Source: Acidimicrobiia bacterium (GTDB lineage Bacteria > Actinomycetota > Acidimicrobiia > Spongiisociales > UBA5794). Taken from it: a stretch of DNA of 21,752 bases. The translations under genes and the position numbers were made by a program. The notes under the pieces were generated by a model. That model did not search any database. It was not told the origin of the DNA and saw only the letters and a list, made by a program, of their open reading frames with translations. The stretch covers positions 1 through 21,752 of the forward strand of contig JAOZMA010000005.1 of NCBI GenBank assembly GCA_029934555.1, read 5' to 3'. Below are positions 1 through 5,778 of this stretch, piece after piece; the first letter of the stretch is position 1, and each line of letters begins with the position of its first letter.

Positions 1-95
1 TCCTCAACCGAGACGGCCCCCGTCTCAGCGAGCATCGCGGCCTTGACTGCCGGTGCGGAGTTCGGGATGTAGGGGTGGACAAACTCGTCGGTCAT
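1..95 (-). CDS. gcvPA: Glycine dehydrogenase (decarboxylating) subunit 1, N-terminal fragment
   Basis: This is the first 31 codons of a minus-strand gene that runs off the left edge. It starts at ATG (complement of 93-95). An AAGGGA Shine-Dalgarno lies 6 bases upstream of the start (complement of 102-107). The peptide begins MTDEFVHPYIPNSAPAVKAA and continues MLAETGAVSVEE. The pattern Y-I-P-N, then A-x-M-L-x-E/A-x-G-x-x-S-V/I-x-E-L is the usual start of the alpha subunit of the two-subunit P-protein, which decarboxylates glycine with PLP in the glycine cleavage system. A glycine cleavage T-protein fusion lies on the other strand near 13.6 kb, which fits. Only 31 residues are visible, so the name rests on a short N-terminal match and no catalytic residue can be checked. 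Confidence 0.65.
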   Translation of the reverse strand, partial: MTDEFVHPYIPNSAPAVKAAMLAETGAVSVE

Positions 96-113
96 TCTTG
101 GTCCCTTCACTCA

Positions 114-130
114 GGCAACACGTGGTTGCC
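114..130. repeat. Inverted repeat upstream of gcvPA
   Basis: Perfect 6-base arms GGCAAC and GTTGCC are separated by ACGTG. The repeat begins 18 bases upstream of the gcvPA start codon, so it would lie in the gcvPA leader or promoter. It could be an operator or an mRNA hairpin next to the Shine-Dalgarno. No regulator can be named. Confidence 0.4.
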
Positions 131-150
131 ACTGTGACCCTCTTGATGCG

Positions 151-163
151 GCAGCACTGCTGC
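151..163. repeat. Short palindrome in the gcvPA-tetR intergenic region
   Basis: Perfect arms GCAGCA and TGCTGC surround a single central C. The site lies about midway between two divergent genes, a reasonable place for an operator. A 13-base palindrome can also occur by chance in GC-rich DNA. Confidence 0.3.
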
Positions 164-251
164 GTCGGTCCCACACGTTACCAACGGAGCACACCCCGGG
201 ATCGCCCGGCGACCCTGTCCGTCACCGATTCGAGGGATCGCGAGCAGAACG

Positions 252-286
252 AACTGAGTGAGTGCTTACTCAGTTATACTCGGCGG
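252..286 (+). promoter_or_regulatory. tetR promoter with overlapping operator, leaderless start
   Basis: An inverted repeat with 8-base arms AACTGAGT (252-259) and ACTCAGTT (268-275) frames an 8-base spacer. Its right arm touches a near-consensus -10 box, TATACT (275-280). The start codon of the regulator gene follows after exactly 6 bases, so transcription should begin at or next to the A of the ATG, giving a leaderless mRNA. The -35 region is poor (about 252-257). The repeat fills the -35/-10 spacer, where a bound TetR dimer would block RNA polymerase, which suggests autorepression of the tetR-ABC operon. Confidence 0.65.
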
Positions 287-901
287 ATGAACGCCAGACA
301 GGGCAGAGCCAAGCCACTGCCACCCGACGACCGCCGACAAGCGATCCTCGAGGCCGTGACCCCTCTTCTCCTCAAGAAGGGTTCGATGCTCACGTCGCGG
401 GAGATGGCCGAGGTTGCCGATGTCTCCGAAGGCACGATCTTCAGCGTCTTCCCCGACAAATCGTCGGTGATCATCGAGGCCGTCAAGACCACGATGGATC
501 CCGCTCCGGTTCGAGCGGCGTTGGCAGAGATCTCTGCCACCTCCCCTCTCGAAGATCAACTCGATTCGGTCGCTGTCATCCTTCTCAAGCGAAGCGAACG
601 GGTCGGCACCCTCATCGGCGTCCTCCGCTCGATGCAGCCGAGCGGTGCAGAGAAACCGGCAGGGGCACATCGGTTCGTCATGGAATCGAACGCAGCGATC
701 CTCGCAGCGCTCACCGATCTCTTCAGCCAACACAGAGACGAGCTCCGGGTTGATCCGGGGCGAGCCGCCGTGGCCTTCATGGGCTTCGTCTTCGCCAACG
801 CCCATCCCCTGATGGCCGCCAACGCCAAACCGGACGCCGCCGAGATCGTCGACATGCTGCTGCGTGGCATCGCGTCGCCGGACGTGGAAGCAGCCACCTG
901 A
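287..901 (+). CDS. TetR/AcrR-family transcriptional regulator
   Basis: A 204-residue repressor, a typical length for TetR proteins. Near residues 35-65 it has the TetR helix-turn-helix pattern: L-T-S-R-E-M-A-E-V-A-D-V-S-E-G-T-I-F followed by F-P-D-K. The C-terminal half is a variable helical ligand-binding domain. The reading frame is open upstream, but ATG 287 is chosen because it lies 6 bases after the -10 box TATACT and 11 bases after an 8-base-arm inverted repeat, and because residues further upstream look non-coding. The stop overlaps the ATG of the first ABC gene (TGATG), so the three genes should be co-transcribed. By analogy with TetR-exporter pairs it probably represses the exporter until an effector binds. 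The effector cannot be read from sequence. Confidence 0.9.
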   Translation: MNARQGRAKPLPPDDRRQAILEAVTPLLLKKGSMLTSREMAEVADVSEGTIFSVFPDKSSVIIEAVKTTMDPAPVRAALAEISATSPLEDQLDSVAVILLKRSERVGTLIGVLRSMQPSGAEKPAGAHRFVMESNAAILAALTDLFSQHRDELRVDPGRAAVAFMGFVFANAHPLMAANAKPDAAEIVDMLLRGIASPDVEAAT

Positions 902-2631
902 TGCTGATCGAGATTCTCCGCGAGTACCTCAAGCCCTACAAGCGAGAGATCGTGATCATCGTCGGGCTCCAACTCATCGGCACGCTCGCCGCCCTCACGC
1001 TTCCGAGCCTCAACGCGGACATCATCGACAACGGTGTTCTCCGCGGCGACACCGGCTACATCCTTCGCATGGGTGGATGGATGCTTGCGGTATCCCTCGT
1101 CCAGGTCGTCGTCACGATCACGGCCGTCTACTTCGGCGCCCGTACGGCCATGGCATTCGGGCGCGACGTTCGCTCGGCGTTCTTCCGACGCGTGATGGAA
1201 TTCTCCGGTCGGGAGATGGCACGCTTCGGTGCACCGTCACTCCTCACCCGCAACACCAACGACGTCCAGCAGGTCCAGATGCTGGTCCTCATGACGTTCA
1301 CGATGCTCGTGACCGCTCCGATCATGATGGTCGGCGGTGTGTTCATGGCGCTTCGCGAGGACGTTGGTCTCTCCTGGCTGATCCTGGCCCTGGTTCCGAT
1401 CCTCAGCTTGATCATCTGGTTCATCCTGTCGCACATGGTCCCCGGCTTCCGCGTCATGCAGAAGCGACTCGACAAGGTCAACCAGGTCCTCCGGGAGCAG
1501 ATCACCGGCATCAGGGTGATTCGCGCCTTCGTCCGTGAGCCGTTCGAGACCGCTCGTTTCGCTGAGGCCAACACGGACCTGACAGACGTGTCGATCAGCG
1601 TCGGCCGATGGATGGCCGCGATCTTCCCATCGGTGATGCTGGTGATGAACCTCTCAAGTGTCGCCGTGCTCTGGTTCGGCTCGGTCCGCGTCGACTCCGG
1701 CGCGATGCAGATCGGATCCCTCACCGCCTTCCTGACCTACATCATCCAGATCCTCATGTCCGTGATGATGGCCACGTTCATGTTTATGCTCCTCCCCCGG
1801 GCGTCCGTTTCCGCCGATCGCATCGGCGAGGTTCTCGATACCAAGTCCTCGGTGGCACCACCGGAGGACGGGGTTACCGACCTTCCCCAGCACAGCACCG
1901 TCGTGTTCGAAGATGCCGGGTTCCGGTACCCCGGCGCCGAGCATGCGGTGCTCTGCGGTATCTCATTCACCGCGCGACAGGGCCAGACGACGGCGGTGAT
2001 CGGATCGACCGGAACCGGAAAGACGACCCTCGTCAACCTCATCCCCCGCCTCTTCGACACCACGGAGGGCCGCGTCCTCGTCGACGGCGTCGACGTGCGC
2101 GAGATCGACCCGGACACGCTGTGGGACAAGATCGGCCTCGTTCCACAGAAGGTCTACCTCTTCTCGGGGACCGTCGCGTCCAACCTCCGATACGGCAAGC
2201 CCGACGCCACCGAGGCAGAGATGTGGGAGGCACTCGAGATCGCTCAGGCTCGAGAGTTCGTCGAAGCGATGCCAGATGGTCTTGACTCTGCCATCTCCCA
2301 GGGTGGCACGAACGTCTCCGGCGGCCAGCGCCAGCGGCTCGCCATCGCACGAGCCCTCATCCGCCGCCCGGAGCTGTACCTGTTCGACGACTCGTTCTCC
2401 GCCCTCGACGTCACCACCGATGCCAACCTTCGTCATGCTCTCAAGGGTGTGACGGAAGACGCCACCGTCATCATCGTGGCTCAGCGGGTCGCGACCATCA
2501 TGGATGCAGATCAGATCGTGGTGCTGGAGGACGGTGGCATCGTCGGCTTCGGGACCCATGACGAACTACTCGGGACCTGTGTCCCATATGCCGAGATCGT
2601 TGACTCCCAACTCGCAGCGGAGGTGTCATGA
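901..2631 (+). CDS. ABC exporter half-transporter with degenerate ATP site (subunit A)
   Basis: A 576-residue half-transporter: an N-terminal six-helix membrane domain (about 15-300) and a C-terminal nucleotide-binding domain. Visible motifs are Walker A GSTGTGKTT (368-376), a canonical signature SGGQ (473-476) and Walker B ending F-D-D. Asp497 stands where the catalytic Glu normally is, and the H-loop has Gln528 instead of His. These changes are typical of the non-hydrolysing partner in heterodimeric exporters such as TM287/288 or BmrCD. The stop overlaps the ATG of the next ABC gene (ATGA), with GGAGG just upstream, so both subunits should be made together. It lies directly downstream of tetR. 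The substrate is unknown; drugs, lipids or peptides are all possible. Confidence 0.92.
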   Translation: MLIEILREYLKPYKREIVIIVGLQLIGTLAALTLPSLNADIIDNGVLRGDTGYILRMGGWMLAVSLVQVVVTITAVYFGARTAMAFGRDVRSAFFRRVMEFSGREMARFGAPSLLTRNTNDVQQVQMLVLMTFTMLVTAPIMMVGGVFMALREDVGLSWLILALVPILSLIIWFILSHMVPGFRVMQKRLDKVNQVLREQITGIRVIRAFVREPFETARFAEANTDLTDVSISVGRWMAAIFPSVMLVMNLSSVAVLWFGSVRVDSGAMQIGSLTAFLTYIIQILMSVMMATFMFMLLPRASVSADRIGEVLDTKSSVAPPEDGVTDLPQHSTVVFEDAGFRYPGAEHAVLCGISFTARQGQTTAVIGSTGTGKTTLVNLIPRLFDTTEGRVLVDGVDVREIDPDTLWDKIGLVPQKVYLFSGTVASNLRYGKPDATEAEMWEALEIAQAREFVEAMPDGLDSAISQGGTNVSGGQRQRLAIARALIRRPELYLFDDSFSALDVTTDANLRHALKGVTEDATVIIVAQRVATIMDADQIVVLEDGGIVGFGTHDELLGTCVPYAEIVDSQLAAEVS

Positions 2632-4634
2632 GCACTCCGCCAACGATGAAGAAGACGGAACGGGTCGAGATCGAGGGCGGGGGGCACGGCCGGGGACCAT
2701 TCGGCAGCAGCATGGTCGGTCAGAAGGCCATCAGTTTCGGGCCGTCCATGCGCCGACTCGTCAGGCGGCTCCGGCCCGAGCGCCTGAAAGTCGCCGCCGT
2801 GGTCGTCGCCGCCGTCATCAGCGTGGCGCTTGCATCGATCGGTCCCAGAGTGCTCGGGCGGGCCACCGACGTCATCTTCTCAGGCGTGGTCGGGAAGAGA
2901 CTCCCTGCCGGACTGTCTCAGGCTCAAGCGATCGAGGCGGTCCGGGCGAGAGGTGAGGATCAGATCGCCGACATGCTGGGTGGTGTCGATTTCGTAGCGG
3001 GCCAGGGCATCGATTTCACCGCTCTGCGGAACATCCTCCTTTTCGCTCTCGCCCTCTATGTGGCCTCCTCCTTGTTCCAGTTCCTCCAGGGCTACCTCCT
3101 CAACGACGTGGTACAGAACACCATGCTCCGTCTACGAGCCGAGGTCGAAGACAAGATCAACCATCTGCCGCTGCGCTACTTCGACGGGCTGCCGCGAGGC
3201 GAGCTCCTGAGTCGGGTCACGAACGACATCGACAACGTCTCCCAGAGCCTCCAGCAGACGATGAGCCAGCTCCTCAACTCGCTTCTCACGATCGTGTTCG
3301 TGTTCGCGATGATGATCTCCATCTCGTGGAGCCTCGCTCTGATCGCCCTCGTGACGATCCCGCTCACGATGCTGCTCGCCGGTCTCGTCATGCGGCGATC
3401 ACAGACGAAGTTCGTCGCTCAGTGGCGGCGGACCGGCAACCTCAACGCCCAGGTCGAAGAGGCGTTCACCGGACACGCCCTCGTCAAGGTGTTCGGCCGC
3501 CAACGCGAGGTGCAGGACTCGTTCGAGGTCGAGAACGAGGAGCTGTACGACGCTAGCTTCGGAGCGCAGTTCCTGTCGGGCCTGATCATGCCGATCGCGA
3601 TGTTCATCGGGAACCTGAACTACGTGATCATCGCCGTGATCGGAGGTCTGCGGGTGGCGAGCGGAACCCTGAGTCTCGGTGACGTGCAGGCGTTCATCCA
3701 GTACTCCCGGCAGTTCACCCGACCCATCACACAGGTCGCATCGATGGCCAACCTCCTGCAGTCGGGCGTTGCATCGATCGAGCGGGTGTTCGAACTCCTC
3801 GACGCTGAAGACGAACCGGCGGACGACGGCCTCGCCGAGACACCGACCGTCACCCACGGACGGGTGGCGTTCGAAGACGTCTCGTTCCGCTACCTCGAGG
3901 ATCAACCGCTGATCGAGCACGTGACCTTCCACGTCGACCCCGGTCAGACCGTCGCCATCGTCGGACCGACCGGAGCGGGCAAGACGACACTCGTCAACCT
4001 CATCATGCGGTTCTACGACCTCGATTCCGGCCACATCACCCTCGACGGCATCGACATCGCCACGATGCGGCGCGACGACCTCCGCCATCAGACCGGCATG
4101 GTCCTCCAGGACACGTGGCTGTTCGAAGGGACGATCTGGGACAACATCGCGTACGGTCGCCTCGATGCCACCGACGACGAGATCATGGCGGCAGCACGGG
4201 CGACGTATGTCGACCGGTTCGTCGGTGCTCTGCCCGACGGCTACGACACGATCGTCGACGATGACGGCGGAAGGATCAGTGCAGGCGAGAAGCAGCTCAT
4301 CACGATCGCACGGGCGTTCCTCGCCGACCCGGCTCTTCTGATCCTCGACGAGGCGACCAGTTCGGTCGATACTCGAACCGAGGTGCTCGTTCAGCATGCC
4401 ATGTCGGCGCTGCGAGCCGACCGGACGAGCTTCGTCATCGCACACCGGCTCTCCACCATTCGCGACGCCGACCTGATCCTTGTCATGGAAGACGGACGCA
4501 TCGTCGAACAGGGCAGCCACAGCGAACTCCTCGAGCTCGCCGGTGCATACGCCCGGCTCTACGAGTCCCAGTTCACCGGCCCCGAGATCGAGATCGACAC
4601 CCCATCCGAGGGCCCCGATGACATCTCTCCTTGA
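2628..4634 (+). CDS. ABC exporter half-transporter with catalytic Walker B (subunit B)
   Basis: A 668-residue partner of the preceding subunit. A Gly-rich hydrophilic N-terminus (about 1-45) precedes the membrane domain. An insertion of about 60 residues separates the first two helices (roughly 85-145) and would face outside. The nucleotide-binding domain has Walker A GPTGAGKTT (446-454), Walker B with catalytic Glu575 (L-D-E-A-T-S) and H-loop His606. Its signature is I-S-A-G-E (550-554) instead of LSGGQ. Its Walker motifs with subunit A's SGGQ would therefore form the single hydrolytic site, and the other site would be degenerate. Similar Gly-rich N-termini occur in actinobacterial pairs such as Rv1272c/Rv1273c, from memory. 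Export of a small hydrophobic compound is likely, but the substrate is unknown. Confidence 0.92.
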   Translation: MSTPPTMKKTERVEIEGGGHGRGPFGSSMVGQKAISFGPSMRRLVRRLRPERLKVAAVVVAAVISVALASIGPRVLGRATDVIFSGVVGKRLPAGLSQAQAIEAVRARGEDQIADMLGGVDFVAGQGIDFTALRNILLFALALYVASSLFQFLQGYLLNDVVQNTMLRLRAEVEDKINHLPLRYFDGLPRGELLSRVTNDIDNVSQSLQQTMSQLLNSLLTIVFVFAMMISISWSLALIALVTIPLTMLLAGLVMRRSQTKFVAQWRRTGNLNAQVEEAFTGHALVKVFGRQREVQDSFEVENEELYDASFGAQFLSGLIMPIAMFIGNLNYVIIAVIGGLRVASGTLSLGDVQAFIQYSRQFTRPITQVASMANLLQSGVASIERVFELLDAEDEPADDGLAETPTVTHGRVAFEDVSFRYLEDQPLIEHVTFHVDPGQTVAIVGPTGAGKTTLVNLIMRFYDLDSGHITLDGIDIATMRRDDLRHQTGMVLQDTWLFEGTIWDNIAYGRLDATDDEIMAAARATYVDRFVGALPDGYDTIVDDDGGRISAGEKQLITIARAFLADPALLILDEATSSVDTRTEVLVQHAMSALRADRTSFVIAHRLSTIRDADLILVMEDGRIVEQGSHSELLELAGAYARLYESQFTGPEIEIDTPSEGPDDISP

Positions 4635-4639
4635 TATGA

Positions 4640-4652
4640 AACGTATACCGTT
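4640..4652. repeat. Imperfect inverted repeat downstream of the ABC genes
   Basis: AACG and CGTT arms flank TATAC just after the subunit B stop codon, in a stretch that is AT-rich for this window. It may be an operator-like site or chance. I see no intrinsic terminator after the ABC genes. Confidence 0.2.
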
Positions 4653-4698
4653 CGAACCAACGCAAGACGCCTGACAGCCCTCCGACCAGAGATTGCTC

Positions 4699-4727
4699 TT
4701 GCCACCGTCATTCAAGCGGGCTACGGT
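4699..4727 (+). promoter_or_regulatory. his operon promoter
   Basis: A -35 box TTGCCA (4699-4704) lies exactly 17 bases before a -10 box TACGGT (4722-4727). Transcription should start around 4734-4737, at or just before the ATG of the His leader peptide (4737). The leader mRNA would then be leaderless or nearly so, which fits the lack of a Shine-Dalgarno there. Confidence 0.65.
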
Positions 4728-4736
4728 CCTCCCTCA

Positions 4737-4796
4737 ATGAACCGGCTCTTCGTCCACGCGCATCATCATCACCACCCATCCCGGGTCGGTCGATAG
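4737..4796 (+). CDS. hisL: Histidine operon leader peptide
   Basis: A 19-codon ORF encodes MNRLFVHAHHHHHPSRVGR. Six of its seven codons 7-13 are histidine (CAC, GCG, CAT, CAT, CAT, CAC, CAC), a composition essentially diagnostic of a His attenuator leader. It ends at TAG 4794-4796, inside the 5' arm of the predicted antiterminator. A ribosome that reaches the stop would therefore cover that arm, while one stalled on His codons would leave it free. It lies between a good promoter and an intrinsic terminator, 106 bases upstream of hisG. Translation probably starts at the 5' end of the mRNA. The name hisL is by function and position, not by sequence homology to the enterobacterial peptide. Confidence 0.88.
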   Translation: MNRLFVHAHHHHHPSRVGR

Positions 4797-4840
4797 TGGG
4801 CGCCTAGCAAGAGACAAGAGCACACCCCCTACGCCGACCC
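4751..4840 (+). promoter_or_regulatory. his attenuator: alternative leader RNA helices
   Basis: Two exclusive pairings can be drawn besides the terminator. Antiterminator: GGGTCGGT (4783-4790) pairs with GCCGACCC (4833-4840), with one G-U. It is extended by TAGTGGG (4794-4800) with CCCCCTA (4825-4831), with one mismatch. Anti-antiterminator: CGTCCAC (4751-4757) pairs with GTGGGCG (4796-4802), seven pairs including one G-U. A ribosome stalled on the His codons (4755-4775) would mask 4751-4757, freeing 4783-4800 to capture the 5' arm of the terminator, so hisG is transcribed. With enough His-tRNA the ribosome reaches the stop at 4794-4796, covers the antiterminator arm, and the terminator forms. 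Helices were drawn by hand without energy calculation. Confidence 0.75.
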
Positions 4841-4857
4841 AAGTGGTCGGCGTTTCT
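4831..4857 (+). terminator. Intrinsic terminator of the his attenuator
   Basis: Nine perfect pairs, ACGCCGACC (4831-4839) with GGTCGGCGT (4845-4853), enclose a 5-base loop and run into TTTCT. The U-run is short but reasonable for a high-GC organism. It lies between the leader peptide and hisG, and its 5' arm is shared with the antiterminator helix, so it should act conditionally. Confidence 0.75.
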
Positions 4858-4870
4858 CATGTATGGGCAA

Positions 4871-4891
4871 CCCGACCGTGATCTCGGTGGG
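4871..4891 (+). promoter_or_regulatory. Possible hairpin over the hisG ribosome binding site
   Basis: CCC (4871-4873) and ACCG (4875-4878) can pair with CGGTGGG (4885-4891), with one bulged G and a 6-base loop. The 3' arm contains GGTGGG, part of the purine-rich stretch 4886-4895 that is the best hisG Shine-Dalgarno (7 bases from ATG 4903). It may damp hisG translation. The hairpin is short, so confidence is low. Confidence 0.3.
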
Positions 4892-4902
4892 AAAGAACCC
4901 AT

Positions 4903-5778
4903 ATGCAGCCCTCCCCCAATCCCTCGACGCTCCACCTCGCGATCCCGAAAGGACGCATTCAGGCCGGAGTCATCGACCTCCTCGGCGCGGCCGGACTCGA
5001 ACTCCGTTCCGGTGCCAGGGGATACCGCCCTGTGCCGTCGATACCCGGCTATGAGGTGAAGCTTCTCAAGCCACAAACCATCGTCGAGATGCTTGGAGCA
5101 GGGTCTCGCGACATCGGCTTCACCGGCGCCGATTGGGTAGCAGAGACCGACGCCGACCTCATCGAACTCTTCGACACCGGGCTCGACCCTGTGCAGATGG
5201 TGGTCGCAGCCCCCGAACAGATGCTGGAGAGCGGCAGGCTTCCCGACCGACCGCTTGTGGTCGCAAGCGAATACCCGCGTCTGACGAAACGGTGGATAGA
5301 GCAGCGGGGTCTCGACGCAACATTCGTCCGCTCCTACGGAGCAACAGAGGTCTTCCCTCCCGAAGATGCCGATGTCATCGTGGATATCACCGCGACCGGT
5401 GAGACGTTGGTCGCCAATGGACTCGTCATCGTCGAGGAGATCCTCCGTTCATCGACGCGTCTCTACGCGAGCACACACGCCATGGACTCCCCCGACAAGA
5501 AGACCGGCATCGAAGCCCTGGTTCTGGGTGTGCGATCGGTCATCGAAGCCCGGACCCGTGCGATGGTCGAACTGAACGTGACCGAGGATGAACTCGAACC
5601 GGTCATCGAGATCCTGCCGTGCATGAGAGAGCCGACGATCGCTTACCTCCACGGCGGAGCGGCGCTCTCCGTCAAGGCTGCCGTCCCGAGGCGCGAACTG
5701 GCGCTCCTGATCCCGGCGCTCAAGGAGCGCGGGGCGACCGACATCGTGGTCACGCAATTGGAACAGATCGTCCCATGA
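4903..5778 (+). CDS. hisG: ATP phosphoribosyltransferase, long form
   Basis: Catalyses the first step of histidine synthesis, ATP plus PRPP to phosphoribosyl-ATP. At 291 residues it is the long form, with catalytic domains in about 1-215 and an ACT-like regulatory domain in about 220-290. Long-form enzymes are inhibited by histidine and need no HisZ. Visible motifs are L-A-I-P-K-G-R near residues 12-18, G-F-T-G-A-D-W (72-78) and the PRPP loop DITATGETL (161-169). ATG 4903 is chosen because of a purine-rich stretch (4886-4895) 7 bases upstream. It is the first structural gene after the attenuator. Its stop overlaps the next gene (ATGA), and the whole operon continues in this overlapping style. 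Confidence 0.97.
   Translation: MQPSPNPSTLHLAIPKGRIQAGVIDLLGAAGLELRSGARGYRPVPSIPGYEVKLLKPQTIVEMLGAGSRDIGFTGADWVAETDADLIELFDTGLDPVQMVVAAPEQMLESGRLPDRPLVVASEYPRLTKRWIEQRGLDATFVRSYGATEVFPPEDADVIVDITATGETLVANGLVIVEEILRSSTRLYASTHAMDSPDKKTGIEALVLGVRSVIEARTRAMVELNVTEDELEPVIEILPCMREPTIAYLHGGAALSVKAAVPRRELALLIPALKERGATDIVVTQLEQIVP

Noticed and set aside
107..120. CTCAGGCAA motif resembling the 3' core of a glycine riboswitch near gcvPA
   Set aside because: It is on the plus strand, opposite to gcvPA, and the remaining conserved riboswitch helices are absent from the preceding sequence.
53..286. N-terminal extension of the TetR ORF from ATG 53
   Set aside because: It would overlap the gcvPA start and the operator/-10 box, and its residues are unlike any TetR N-terminus; ATG 287 fits the promoter.
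3399..4715. Long minus-strand ORF of 438 codons opposite the ABC subunit B gene
   Set aside because: It is antisense to a clear ABC transporter and its composition is that of a GC-rich shadow frame, with no recognisable domain.
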